DNA of 64,000 nt from Actinomycetota bacterium (GTDB lineage Bacteria > Actinomycetota > Geothermincolia > Geothermincolales > RBG-13-55-18), in assembly GCA_014360645.1 (NCBI GenBank), contig JACIXD010000003.1:124001-188000 (forward strand), given 5' to 3'. The position numbers and the translations under genes were made by a program. Shown piece by piece: positions 40,543 to 49,312 of the stretch (the stretch's first letter is position 1; the number at the start of each line of letters is the position of its first letter). The notes beneath the pieces were generated by a model that was not told the origin of the DNA, made no database searches, and was given only the letters and a program-made list of their open reading frames with translations.

Positions 40543-41658
40543 TTGGGACATGGCGTCAAGGCAAGGGTGAGGCTGGTTGCCGTAGGCCTTCTTCTGGCCG
40601 TGGGGGTCTTTCTCATCGCCTGGTTCCATCACGTGGAGAAGAGCGACGTCGTCTTCACCCACTTCCTCTACCTCCCCGTGGTCCTGGCCTCGTTGTGGTG
40701 GGGGTATCGCGGGCTGGGGGCGGCGGCGGCGATCTGCCTGGTCCTTCTGGTCTCACGCCTTCTCGGCACCCTGGAGGTCTCCCTGTGGTTGGACCTGGCG
40801 AGGAGCGCTTCCCTGCTGCTGGTGGGGACGGTGGTGGCCGCTCTGAGCGAAAGGCGCGGCAGGTTGGAGGAAGGCCTGGTGCGCCAGAGCCGGGAGTTGG
40901 AAGCGCGGGTGGAGGAGCGCACGCGGGAGCTCAGGGAGAGGAACCGCGACCTGGAGGCATACTCCTATACCATCTCCCACGACCTCCTCGCGCCCCTGGT
41001 GGTCATCGAGGGCTTCGCAGAATTGCTGCTGGAGCGCAAAGGGGAGGAGCTGGGGGAGGAAGGGAAGGAATACGCGGAGCGCATCCTCAAGGCGGTGGAG
41101 CGCATGCGCAGGCTCACCTCGTCCCTGCTGGAATACGCCCGTGCCGGGAGGGCGGAGGGAGAGACGGAGGCGGTGAACCCCGGGGATGCGGCACGGGAGC
41201 TGCTCGCGGAAAGGGAGATGGAGCTGCGCCGCCTGGGGGCGGAGGTCCTCGTCCGGGAAGGACTGCCGGCGGTCATGGTCGATCCTGTGAAACTGTCACA
41301 GGTCCTCTCCAACCTGCTGGACAACGCGCTGAAATATGCGCACCAGGACCGTGCTCCCCGGATTGAGATAGGCGGCGAGGCGGGCGAGGACGAGGCTCTC
41401 GTCTTCGTGCGCGACAACGGGGTAGGCATTGAGGCCGGTGACCTGCCGGAGGTATTCGAGCCCTTCAAGCGCTTTCACGGCGGGGAGGAGATCGGTCTTG
41501 GCATCGGCCTCGCCACGGTGAAAAGGGCGGTTGAGGCCTGGGGAGGAAGGGTCTGGGCTGAGTCCGTTCCGGAGGAGGGCTCCACCTTTTACTTCACCGC
41601 GCCCCTGGCCGCGGGGATCGGGGAGCGCGGGGCCGCCCGGCAGGACTCAAACGCTTAA
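40543..41658 (+). CDS. Orphan membrane sensor histidine kinase
   Basis: 371 aa. Three or four N-terminal membrane helices with little periplasmic sequence (residues about 10-105), a coiled coil (RQSRELEARVEERTRELRERN), then the HisKA dimer domain with phospho-accepting His in YSYTISHDLLAPLVV (about residue 146). The ATPase domain has NLLDNALKYA (N box), DNGVGIE (G1) and GLGIGLATVKRAV (G2). TTG 40543 is chosen from AAGGGGGAG about 6 bases upstream. No response regulator is adjacent. Its 3' end overlaps the convergent nucleosidase gene by four bases. Confidence 0.92.
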   Translation: MGHGVKARVRLVAVGLLLAVGVFLIAWFHHVEKSDVVFTHFLYLPVVLASLWWGYRGLGAAAAICLVLLVSRLLGTLEVSLWLDLARSASLLLVGTVVAALSERRGRLEEGLVRQSRELEARVEERTRELRERNRDLEAYSYTISHDLLAPLVVIEGFAELLLERKGEELGEEGKEYAERILKAVERMRRLTSSLLEYARAGRAEGETEAVNPGDAARELLAEREMELRRLGAEVLVREGLPAVMVDPVKLSQVLSNLLDNALKYAHQDRAPRIEIGGEAGEDEALVFVRDNGVGIEAGDLPEVFEPFKRFHGGEEIGLGIGLATVKRAVEAWGGRVWAESVPEEGSTFYFTAPLAAGIGERGAARQDSNA

Positions 41659-42467
41659 TCGTTCTCCAGGAAGGCGCGGAGGAACTTCTCCAGCCTCTCG
41701 AGGGCCAAATCCCTTCCCCGCGCCAGTTCCCTGGCCCTCTCCACCGCCGCGGGGTCCTCCACCGTGAGCCTGAAACGCTCCGCCCAGAGGTTCCGCCTGC
41801 TCTGCCCCCTGTACTCCAGGGCCCTTTCCAGGCCCGCGAAATCGTGGCTCACCTCGTCGCTGATGCCGCGCACCGCCAGGAAGGGGATCCCCGCACATGC
41901 CGCCACCTGCGCCACCGCCGCCCCCTCCATCTCCACTGCCAGGGCGCCGAACCTCTCCTCAAGGTGGAGGCGCAGCGCGGGGTCCAGGACCACCTGGTCG
42001 CAGGTGAGCACCCTGCCCACGCGATGGGGCAGGGAGGCGGATGCCGCCGCCGAGCGCGCCCTCAGCAGCAGCTCGGGGGAAGCGGGGAAGGCAGGGTGGA
42101 AGACCAGCCTCTCTCCCTCTCCCATACCGGGTCCGGTGGTGTGGAACCCGCCCGAGTGTGCGATCCCCGTGTCGGCGGGCACGGCCTCGTCCGCCAGCAC
42201 CAGGTCGCCGAGCCTCAGCTCCTCGTCGAGGGCGCCGGCGACCCCGAGGACCAGGAGCTCCTCCGCCCCGTGGCGCTCCAGCAGGAACATGGCGCCGGCC
42301 GCGGCGGCGACCTTGCCCACCCCCGCGCACAGCACCACCACCTCGCTCACGCCCCCCTTTCCGCGCCGTGCCCGCATCCCGCCGGGAGCCTCTTCCTCAC
42401 GTAATCCGGGCAGGGCGCCGAGCACCGCCTTCATCTCCCATGGGGTGGCGCAGATGATGCCCCTCAT
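41655..42467 (-). CDS. Nucleoside phosphorylase/hydrolase family protein (MTA/SAH nucleosidase or futalosine hydrolase type)
   Basis: 270 aa. PNP-superfamily features: VVLCAGVGKVAAAAGAMFLL, GVAGALDEELRLGDLVLAD, and the substrate-site AVEMEGAAVAQVAACAGIPFLAVRGISDE, with Glu binding the ribose and Asp the base. MTA/SAH nucleosidases are about 230 aa; the extra length and start IICATPWEMKAV are nearer futalosine hydrolase, but no menaquinone genes are adjacent. Function between these is unresolved. Confidence 0.82.
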   Translation of the reverse strand: MRGIICATPWEMKAVLGALPGLREEEAPGGMRARRGKGGVSEVVVLCAGVGKVAAAAGAMFLLERHGAEELLVLGVAGALDEELRLGDLVLADEAVPADTGIAHSGGFHTTGPGMGEGERLVFHPAFPASPELLLRARSAAASASLPHRVGRVLTCDQVVLDPALRLHLEERFGALAVEMEGAAVAQVAACAGIPFLAVRGISDEVSHDFAGLERALEYRGQSRRNLWAERFRLTVEDPAAVERARELARGRDLALERLEKFLRAFLEND

Positions 42468-43126
42468 CGCCTCGACCCCTTCTCCTCGCTCGCGTTCCGG
42501 CCAAGCGTACTCGGCCCGCAGGGATCTTCACCAGCGGCGGCGGGGATATCCTGCGCCGCCGGGGATGCCCGCCCGCTATACCATGCGATCCGCCACGCGG
42601 TGTTTCCCGGTGGTGATCAGGCCGCCGCCGGCCCGCGCCCAGGGCCTCTTGTCCCACGATCTTTGCCCCATCATGATACAGGAGGCGGGCTCACGGTGCA
42701 GCAACGGCAGTCCCCTCGGATGCCCTCGGACCGGCACGGTGCCGGGGCGCGCGAGGAAAGGTGGGCGCAAGGCCCAGCGAGCGCGCCCGCAAAGTCCCGT
42801 GGCGAGGGGCCGGCGGCGAGGCATGGTTCCTTCCACGGGGTTCCGCGGTTGCCCCTGAACGCTCACGGTTACATTTAAATGCCAATATATGCCATATGAG
42901 AAAGCGGTAGCGGCGTGCCCGGCGCGCCCCTCCCCGACGGCAGCGGCCCTCGGGATGCTCCCGCCGCGTGCAGGGCAAGGTCTCCGCTCCCCGCGCTTTT
43001 CCGGCCGGCGACCTCCCGTTTCCACCCCCTCCCGGTCGCGGTTACAATGTCCTTGGCGCGCCTCCTCGGGGGAAGCGGGACAGGTGGCCGGGTCCTAAAG
43101 GGAAAAGGCAGAGACAGGAGGCCTCC
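42468..43126. other. 659-bp intergenic region
   Basis: No gene that I can support. An AT-rich patch around 42860-42900 (TTACATTTAAATGCC, then CATATGAG) stands out and may hold a promoter for the DUF4190 gene, but no well-spaced pair is seen. Confidence 0.4.
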
Positions 43127-43708
43127 ATGGAAGAGGAGAGGATGGAGGAAGAGAGGGTGGAAATGAAGGAGGAAGAGGAGGGGACGCAGGAGGTAAACGG
43201 GTACCTCGCATGCCGGCACTGCGGAAAGCTCATGCCCTCCACGGCCCGTTACTGCCACGCCTGCGGCCGGGAGCTAGGGGCCGCCGACGCCTCGGTTTGG
43301 GGCACGGGGATATACGGGACGGGATCTGGGTCCGGGGTAGCGTCCCCGCCGGGCGCCGTCGCCCCTCCCCCGGGTCCGCCGCCGCCATGTCCCTCCCCCT
43401 ATCCCTACCGTCCCGGCTCACCGTATTGGCCTGCCTATCCCTGCCAGCCCCCGTACAGGCCGCGCAGGATGGATGAGGCGGCGGTGATCTCCCTCGTCTG
43501 CGCGCTGGCCAGTTTCGTGATCCTCCCCTTTTTCCCCGCCGTGGCGGCCATCACGCTGGGGTTCGTATCGCGCCAGCGCATCCGTGAAGGGGGAGGGAGC
43601 CTGGAGGGGGCCGGGCTTGCGCTGGCGGGGATCATCTTGGGCGTGATCAACGTGGCCTTATGCCTGGGGGTGTTCATGCTCCTTGTGGTGCTGGTCGCTC
43701 GCCCATAG
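43127..43708 (+). CDS. Zinc-ribbon DUF4190 membrane protein
   Basis: 193 aa. Acidic N-terminus, zinc ribbon CRHCGKLMPSTARYCHACG, a Pro/Tyr-rich linker, then two transmembrane helices of the DUF4190 type (AVISLVCALASFVILPFFPAVAAI; GLALAGIILGVINVALCLG) flanking a short basic loop. The family is common in actinobacteria without known role. ATG 43127 has ACAGGAGG upstream. Confidence 0.82.
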   Translation: MEEERMEEERVEMKEEEEGTQEVNGYLACRHCGKLMPSTARYCHACGRELGAADASVWGTGIYGTGSGSGVASPPGAVAPPPGPPPPCPSPYPYRPGSPYWPAYPCQPPYRPRRMDEAAVISLVCALASFVILPFFPAVAAITLGFVSRQRIREGGGSLEGAGLALAGIILGVINVALCLGVFMLLVVLVARP

Positions 43709-43768
43709 CCCCGGGGGCGCGGGCGAGGCAAGGGATAGCCCCCCTCGCGGGCCGGGGCGGGTGCCCGT

Positions 43769-44329
43769 TCAGTCGGGGGCGGGGGTTTCGAGGCTGCGGA
43801 AGAGGTTGGCGTCCTCCGCCAGGTCCCGCAGAGCCCGGAGCTCGTGCTCGTTTCTGCTGCGAGCCGCCAGACGGATGTATTCCAGTGCCTTTTCCCGCAC
43901 CTTGCGGTGGGTCTGGGGATAGAGCTCCCGCACCGCCATGTCCAGGGAGTCCTCGAGGGAAAAGCCGGCCTGCCGCTTGCGCTGCGCCAGGGCGAAGACG
44001 CGCGGATAATCAGCCACCGCCGGTTCGGCATGAGCCCCGGCTTGAGCACCGGCATGAGGAAACCCCCTGACGCGCAGCTCTTCCGCCAGCCCCTGCCGGT
44101 CCGCGAGCTCGCGCAGCGCCCTCAAGGAGCCCCATTCACGTTCCTCCTTCAGGCGGCGCAGGATGAGACACGCCTCGGCGATGATGTCTCTGCAGGTGAG
44201 GGGATAACGCTCCCGGATGCAGGCCTCCAGGGCCTCGGTCACGCTGGAACCCCTGCCCACCAGCAACAGGGCGTCGGAGAAGACGGCCTGGTAATCCACG
44301 AAGTCGGTGGCGCGGAGATCCTCTTCCAT
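43769..44329 (-). CDS. Orphan protein with an internal duplication
   Basis: 186 aa, soluble, mainly helical. Two ~75-residue units align by eye: residues 12-82 (DYQAVF...SVTEALEACIRERYPLTCRDI...LRALRELAD) and 107-180 (DYPRVF...SLEDSLDMAVRELYPQTHRKV...LRALRDLAE). No family recognised. Minus-strand TGGTAAAAT (44337-44345) ends 7 bases before the ATG, so the transcript may be nearly leaderless. Confidence 0.7.
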   Translation of the reverse strand: MEEDLRATDFVDYQAVFSDALLLVGRGSSVTEALEACIRERYPLTCRDIIAEACLILRRLKEEREWGSLRALRELADRQGLAEELRVRGFPHAGAQAGAHAEPAVADYPRVFALAQRKRQAGFSLEDSLDMAVRELYPQTHRKVREKALEYIRLAARSRNEHELRALRDLAEDANLFRSLETPAPD

Positions 44330-44336
44330 GCCCCTT

Positions 44337-44345
44337 ATTTTACCA
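44337..44345 (-). promoter_or_regulatory. Extended -10 immediately before the duplicated orphan gene
   Basis: Minus-strand TGGTAAAAT, same form as the rplU promoter. Seven bases separate it from the ATG at 44329. Confidence 0.55.
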
Positions 44346-44382
44346 TGCAGCGAGGCCGTCCTTGCACGCCGCCGGGTATCCC

Positions 44383-45810
44383 TCAGGGGGCGAAGCCCTG
44401 GGAGTCGTGTCCTCCGGGCCAGTTGTAGGAATGATATCCCTGGTAGAAGAAATACATGGGGCGCTCGCAGATCACCGCACGGTCCGACTGCACGAAGGCC
44501 GAGAGCTGGAGGTCCTTGCCCACCTCCGTGCCCACGTTGACGGTATAGCGGCTCTGGGGGTCCACGTCATGGTGGGTGGTCACCGGCGGGCTTCCTTGCA
44601 AGTTGTAGGTGATGGTGAGATGGGCGACGTCCGTTCCGGGGTTCTGCACCGTCAGCCACTCGTCGAACCCCTGTCCGGTATAGCCCTCCCCGAAATACCA
44701 CTGCATGGAGGGGGAGTTCGCCCCCGTGGCGCAGTGGCCTCCCGGCAGCCCCCCGTAGAGCATGTCGAAGTACATAGGCCTCTCCACCAGTATGGGCAGG
44801 CTGGAATGGAGATAGGCGGAGAGCTCGGAGCTCACCCCGAGTCGAGCCCCGCGTTGATGGTGTAGCAAGAGGAGGCGTCAACGGTGTGGCTGCGGGTGAT
44901 GGGGGGCCCTTCCCGAGGCCGTCGTGCGCCGAGTAGGCCATCATGTAATCCTCGGCCCAGGGGCGCTCAAGCAAGGCGAAATCCTCTATGCCCCCGGCGT
45001 CCCAGGTGGCCGGCGTCCCCCTCAGGACGGGGTTGGAGACGCTCCTGGACCAGGTGAGGCCGTCCGGGGAGGAGGCGTACCCCACCGCGCCGACGTGGCC
45101 CGCGTCGTAGGCGGAGTACCACATGGCGTAACCGGACCCCGCCTGCCTGACGGTGATGTAGTTGAGGTTCTCGTCCCACAAACAGGAAGGCCCCGGCCCG
45201 AAGACGAAACCCGGCTCCCGCTGCCAGGACCTCAGGTCCGGCGAGGTGGCTCGGCCGTAGCGATAAACGCCGCCGGCGTCGTAGCCGCGGAAGAACATGG
45301 TGTAGTGGTCGCCCTCGTCGATGAGGGGACCGTAGCTCACGCCGCCCGCGTCCCACCCCCCGTGCCGCCGCTGAGCACCGGGTTGTCCGCGTGTTTCGTC
45401 CAGGCCACCCCGTCGGGGGAGGAGGCGTAACCCACCGCGTCCGTTCCACTTGTGTCCGCACCTCGGTAAAGGATCTCGTATCCGCCCCCCTCCCGGGCGC
45501 GGGGGAACCCGAGCACCATACTCCTGTCCCACGCCCCCGCCCCTCCCGGCGTCAGCACGGGGTTGGACGGGTCCCTGGTGAAGGGAGCGCAGCGGTGACT
45601 CAGCCTGATGGTGCCGGGCACGCTGAAGGTGTCGACGCGGTAAGAGCTCTCGTAGCGCGCGTCATCTTTCCACGGGACCTGGCCGGGTCCCCCCGACCAG
45701 TCGACCTGCCTCCACTCCCACCCCGAGGCCCGCGCCGCCGGAGCCGGGAGGACGGGGAAGGTGGCGAGGGAAAGAAGGAGACAGAGGAACGGGACGGACA
45801 GCTTGCGCAT
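44383..45810 (-). pseudogene. Frameshifted secreted beta-propeller protein with CAP-type repeats
   Basis: Starts at ATG 45810 (AGGGAGG upstream) with a signal peptide (LSVPFLCLLLSLATFPVLPAP). A glycosidase-like five-bladed propeller follows, with repeated WDAGG and YASSPDG motifs. The frame breaks at a G-run near 45360 and resumes as GGWDAGGVSYGPLIDEG. It breaks again at a C-run near 44908 (into PITRSHTVDASSCYTIN) and again near 44845 (into VSSELSAYLHSSLPILVERPMYF). The C-terminal repeats (WYFGEGYTGQGFDEWLTVQNPG) are the same family as in the CAP protein at 12699, but the first half of the first unit is missing. Three frame breaks plus a deletion favour a real pseudogene, though homopolymer errors could account for some. 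Confidence 0.8.
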
Positions 45811-46347
45811 GGCGCACCTCCCTGACGGATCTCCGGAAGCGGCGGCGGTGAGGCGACGGGCCACCGGGATATCTTGCTTGCACTACTGCTTTCTTCATTC
45901 GCCGTCGATCTCCTTTATGCCCATGCGAGGCCGGCGTCAATCCCGCCAGGGCCTGCGGTCTTCCTTAGCCGCAGCGTGGAGGCGGGAGTTCCGCCCCGGA
46001 CCTGCCGACAGAGGAGCGAAGATGGAGCGACCCCCGTTTCAGGGGCATGCCGAGGCGGCACGGGTATGGCCTTGGGGTTTCTACCCGCGCACGGTTTACC
46101 TCCCCCACCTTCACCACGACCGTCCCGGAGGATCAAGACCCGCAGAACCCGCGCGCACACGGCGGGATGGTGTATGGTAAGCGGGAGGTCGAGGCCGAGG
46201 TTTTCAAGACCGCGAGGGGAGGGATGAGATGATGGCGGAAGCGGCGTCCCTCCGGGACGCCGTGGTGAGGGACGGTTCGGGCGGCCCCGGAGCCGGCGCG
46301 GCGCGGCGTCTTTGGCGCGGGAAAGCGACGAGACGGGGAGGGACGGA
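45811..46347. other. 537-bp divergent intergenic region
   Basis: Between the pseudogene and the MFS gene. No gene supported and no well-spaced promoter seen on either strand. Confidence 0.4.
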
Positions 46348-47499
46348 GTGAAGAGGCTCCTGGCCCTGGTGTGCCTGGTCATCTTCGTGGACAGCCTGGG
46401 ATACGGCGTGGTGGTCCCGGTGATGCCCGTCTACGCGCGGGACCTGGGGATAGGTGAGCTGGGGCTGGGCATGCTCTTCGACTCCTATGCCCTGGGGAAC
46501 ATCGTCGCCGCCGTCCCCTTCGGCCTCGTCTCCGACCGTTTCGGGCGACGGCCCTTCCTGGTCTTCGGCATGCTGGCCATGGCCGGCGCCTTCGTCCTCT
46601 ATGCCTACTCCGGCACCTACGCGGCGCTCTTCCTCTCGCGTTGCCTGGACGGGGTGACCGCGGCGGCCAACTGGTCGGTGGGCCTGGCCATCATCGCTGA
46701 CGCCTACCCGGCGGGGGAAAGGGGCCGGGGTATGGGCATGGTGATGGCGGCCATGGGGGCCGGGGCCATCGCGGGGCCGGCCATGGGAGGCGCCTTCGCC
46801 GACTGGCTGGGACACCGCGCTCCCTTCCTCTTGGTGGCGGGGATCTGCGTCCTCGGCGGGGTCATGGCCTTGACCAGCCGGGACCTCCGGCACGTGGGGC
46901 CGCGCGGCAGCGAGGCGGGTTACGGGCGGATGATGCGCGAGGTGCTGGCATATCCCGGCATGGTCCTCGTCCTCGTCATCGTGATGATGGGCACGGTGAG
47001 CCTGGGAGTGCTGGAGCCCCTCTTCCCCGTCCACCTCCGGGAGAACCTGGGGCTCTCGAGCACGGCCATCGGCCTCCTCTTCGCCCTCACCGTCCTCTTC
47101 TATACCCTGGCCAGCCCGCTGGCGGGTTCCCTAGCCGACCGGCGGGGTAAGCGCGGGCTCCTGGCCGCGGGGCTGGCGGCGACGGCGCTGGCCGCCCCCG
47201 CGCTCACCTTCTCCCGCGACCTGGCCACGGCGGCGGCGCTCTTCGCTGTCTGCGGCGTCACCATCGCCCTCTTCGAGACCCCCACCCTGCCTCTCATCGC
47301 CGACCTGCTGACGGGCAGGGCGGAGGCGGACGTGCACGGCACCGCCTTCGGCCTCTTCAACATGGCCTGGGCCATAGGATACCTGCTGGGTCCGGCGGCC
47401 GGGGGGTTCCTGGCCCAGAGGCACGGACTGCCCACGGCGATGATCGTGCTCTCCGTGCCCATGCTGGTGCTGGCATGGAGGGCATGGGAGACGCTATGA
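46348..47499 (+). CDS. MFS transporter
   Basis: 383 aa, about 12 membrane helices. Major facilitator motif A (GLVSDRFGRRPFLV) after helix 2, a second copy after helix 8 (GSLADRRGKRGLL), and the efflux-type motif GxxxGPxxGG (GAGAIAGPAMGGAFADWLG) in helix 5, suggesting a drug:proton antiporter. Substrate unknown. GTG 46348 is preferred for GGGAGGG 5 bases upstream; TTG 46312 would add 12 polar residues. Confidence 0.88.
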   Translation: MKRLLALVCLVIFVDSLGYGVVVPVMPVYARDLGIGELGLGMLFDSYALGNIVAAVPFGLVSDRFGRRPFLVFGMLAMAGAFVLYAYSGTYAALFLSRCLDGVTAAANWSVGLAIIADAYPAGERGRGMGMVMAAMGAGAIAGPAMGGAFADWLGHRAPFLLVAGICVLGGVMALTSRDLRHVGPRGSEAGYGRMMREVLAYPGMVLVLVIVMMGTVSLGVLEPLFPVHLRENLGLSSTAIGLLFALTVLFYTLASPLAGSLADRRGKRGLLAAGLAATALAAPALTFSRDLATAAALFAVCGVTIALFETPTLPLIADLLTGRAEADVHGTAFGLFNMAWAIGYLLGPAAGGFLAQRHGLPTAMIVLSVPMLVLAWRAWETL

Positions 47500-47685
47500 G
47501 CGGATGGGGGTGTGAGAGAACGCGGGTCTCAGGAAAAGCCGGCCCTCTCCGGGCCATAGCTCGTTGTAGCATAAAGGGCGCGGGAGAGGTTCTGAACGGC
47601 AAATGCATGGGGCGCGGCTTAAGCACCGTTGGTTATACTGGCAACGTGGACGGTAAGGGGACCGGGACGAAAGGCGAGGTGCGCC

Positions 47686-48672
47686 ATGGCGGAGGGTGAC
47701 GCGTCCGGCGCGAAGGGGCGCAGGGCTTTGGTGCTCTTCTCCGGCGGCCTCGATTCCATGCTGGCTGCGGAGCTGCTCAGGCGCTGCGGCGTGGAGGTGC
47801 TGGCCCTGACCTTTACCACCCCCTTCTTCGGAAAAGCGGTGGCGGAGAGGGTCGCCGCGGGGATGGGCCTGGAGCTGGAGGTGATGGACATCACCGCGCG
47901 CCACCTCGAGGTGGTGAAGAACCCGCGCTACGGCTACGGCAGGAACATGAATCCCTGCATCGACTGCCACGCGCTCATGGTGAGGGTGGCGGCGGAGCGT
48001 CTCCGGGACCTGGGGGCGGACTTCGTGGCCACGGGGGAGGTGCTTGGGGAGCGGCCCAAGAGCCAGAACCGCCAGGCCCTGGAGCTGGTGGCGCGCCATT
48101 CGGGGGCCGGGGACCTGCTACTCCGGCCGCTCTCCGCCCGCCTCCTGCCCGAGACCCGGCCGGAGCGGGAGGGGTGGGTGGAGAGGGAGCTCCTCCTGGA
48201 CCTCTCCGGCCGCTCCCGGCGCAGGCAGATGGAGCTGGCGGAGGAGTGGGGGCTTAAGGATTACCAGAGCCCCGCCGGGGGGTGCCTGCTCACCGACGCT
48301 GGCTTCAGCTCCCGGTTGAGGGAGCTGATGTCGCGGGTGCCGGATTTCGACGGGGCCGACGCGGAGCTGCTCAAGGTGGGAAGGCATGCCTGGGCGGGCA
48401 GCACCCTCATCGTGCTCGGACGCAGGCACCAGGAGAACCTGCGCCTGGTGGAGCTGGCCTTGCCCAGCGATGTGTTGCTGCGGGATAGGGAGCTGCCGGG
48501 GCCCACGGCCCTCCTGCGCGCCTTCCCGCGAGGGGCCTCGCCCAACCGGAGGGAGGTCAGGGAGGCCGCGTGCTTGCTGGGATTATATGGAAAGAAAAAG
48601 AGGCCCCTCGAGCCGCGGGACCTGGCGGAGGTGGAGCGCGGCGGCGGTGAGGAGGGTTCGCAGCCTGTTTGA
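47686..48672 (+). CDS. PP-loop ATPase, MnmA/ThiI-related, with NFACT-R-like C-terminus
   Basis: 328 aa. N-type ATP pyrophosphatase with PP-loop LFSGGLDSMLAAELL, NPCIDCHALM (possible thiol site) and GEVLGERPKSQN. The C-terminal ~80 residues (ELLKVGRHAWAGSTLIVLGRRHQENLRLVEL, then PGPTALLRAF) resemble the NFACT-R_2 domain that follows such PP-loop domains in anaerobes and thermophiles. Likely a tRNA thiolation enzyme, but distinct from canonical MnmA. ATG 47686 has GCGAGGTG upstream. TATACT at 47635 is a possible -10. Confidence 0.78.
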   Translation: MAEGDASGAKGRRALVLFSGGLDSMLAAELLRRCGVEVLALTFTTPFFGKAVAERVAAGMGLELEVMDITARHLEVVKNPRYGYGRNMNPCIDCHALMVRVAAERLRDLGADFVATGEVLGERPKSQNRQALELVARHSGAGDLLLRPLSARLLPETRPEREGWVERELLLDLSGRSRRRQMELAEEWGLKDYQSPAGGCLLTDAGFSSRLRELMSRVPDFDGADAELLKVGRHAWAGSTLIVLGRRHQENLRLVELALPSDVLLRDRELPGPTALLRAFPRGASPNRREVREAACLLGLYGKKKRPLEPRDLAEVERGGGEEGSQPV

Positions 48673-48734
48673 GCCTGAATAGAAGGCGAGGAGCGCGGGG
48701 AACGCCGCGGGAGGGCCGACCCATGGGGGCCCCG

Positions 48735-48813
48735 CGCCCGCGGGCGCTTTCCGCCCTGCTACACGAGAAAAGGTCGGCGCACAACCTATGCCTTTCGCCC
48801 GCGGGCGCTTTCC
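48735..48813 (+). repeat. 18-bp repeat carrying a 14-bp perfect palindrome, two copies 61 bp apart
   Basis: CGCCCGCGGGCGCTTTCC at 48735-48752 and 48796-48813. The core GCCCGCGGGC is self-complementary, with the first copy extended to GCGCCCGCGGGCGC. Each could form a small hairpin followed by TTT, perhaps ending transcription from the PP-loop gene. Confidence 0.75.
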
Positions 48814-48933
48814 TGAAGAAAATGGTGGCGGGAGCAAGGCGCGGTCGTGATCGGCCGCGGGGATGACTCGCCCGCGCGCGGCAGCTGCCGCAGATCATGG
48901 GGTGGCGGAGAAGACGGGAGCTTTTAATATAAC

Positions 48934-48962
48934 TTGTAAAATATATATAACTGATGTATAAT
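48934..48962 (+). promoter_or_regulatory. Strong sigma70-type promoter of leuS
   Basis: TTGTAA (48934-48939), a 17-bp AT-only-rich spacer, TATAAT (48957-48962). It lies in the most AT-rich stretch of the intergenic region and points to leuS, with a leader of about 345 nt. Confidence 0.85.
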
Positions 48963-48968
48963 GTGCCC

Positions 48969-49312
48969 TGCGCGGCGGCGGTGAGCGGCGGGAAAAGCGT
49001 AGCTGCCTTGCGTTGCGAGTAAGCATAAATTAAGTTTACCTGGAAGGCTTCCTTCGCCTGGAGGGGCACGGGGCGCCCGGGTGCCGGCGACCGTGAGCCG
49101 CGCGACGCATCCGCGCGGGGAGGACGGAAGGGCGCGGAGGACGGCATGCGGCGCCCGAAGCCCGGCCGCTCCTCCTGGAGGGAGGAGAGAGGGAAAAGCG
49201 GCGTGAGACGCCGTGGGGGCCGTCCTCTCGCGGGAGGCCTTACCGGAAGGGCGAACGGCGGAATACGGCGGGCGGGCCGGCGGCGGTCCAAGAGATCGAC
49301 CGGAGCGGAGAG
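48969..49312 (+). promoter_or_regulatory. Long structured leader of leuS
   Basis: About 344 nt between the predicted start and leuS. It holds an AT-rich element around 49020-49041 (AAGCATAAATTAAGTTTACC) and several GC hairpins, including CGGCGT-GAG-ACGCCG near 49200. The T-box sequence GGTGGNACCGCG was looked for and not found; no known class fits. A regulatory role is inferred only from length and structure. Confidence 0.45.

Noticed and set aside
42597-42900. Small plus- and minus-strand frames in the 42468-43126 gap
   Set aside because: Overlapping frames in several registers with biased composition and no RBS.
48969-49312. T-box riboswitch before leuS
   Set aside because: The conserved GGTGGNACCGCG element and a terminator with U-run are not present.
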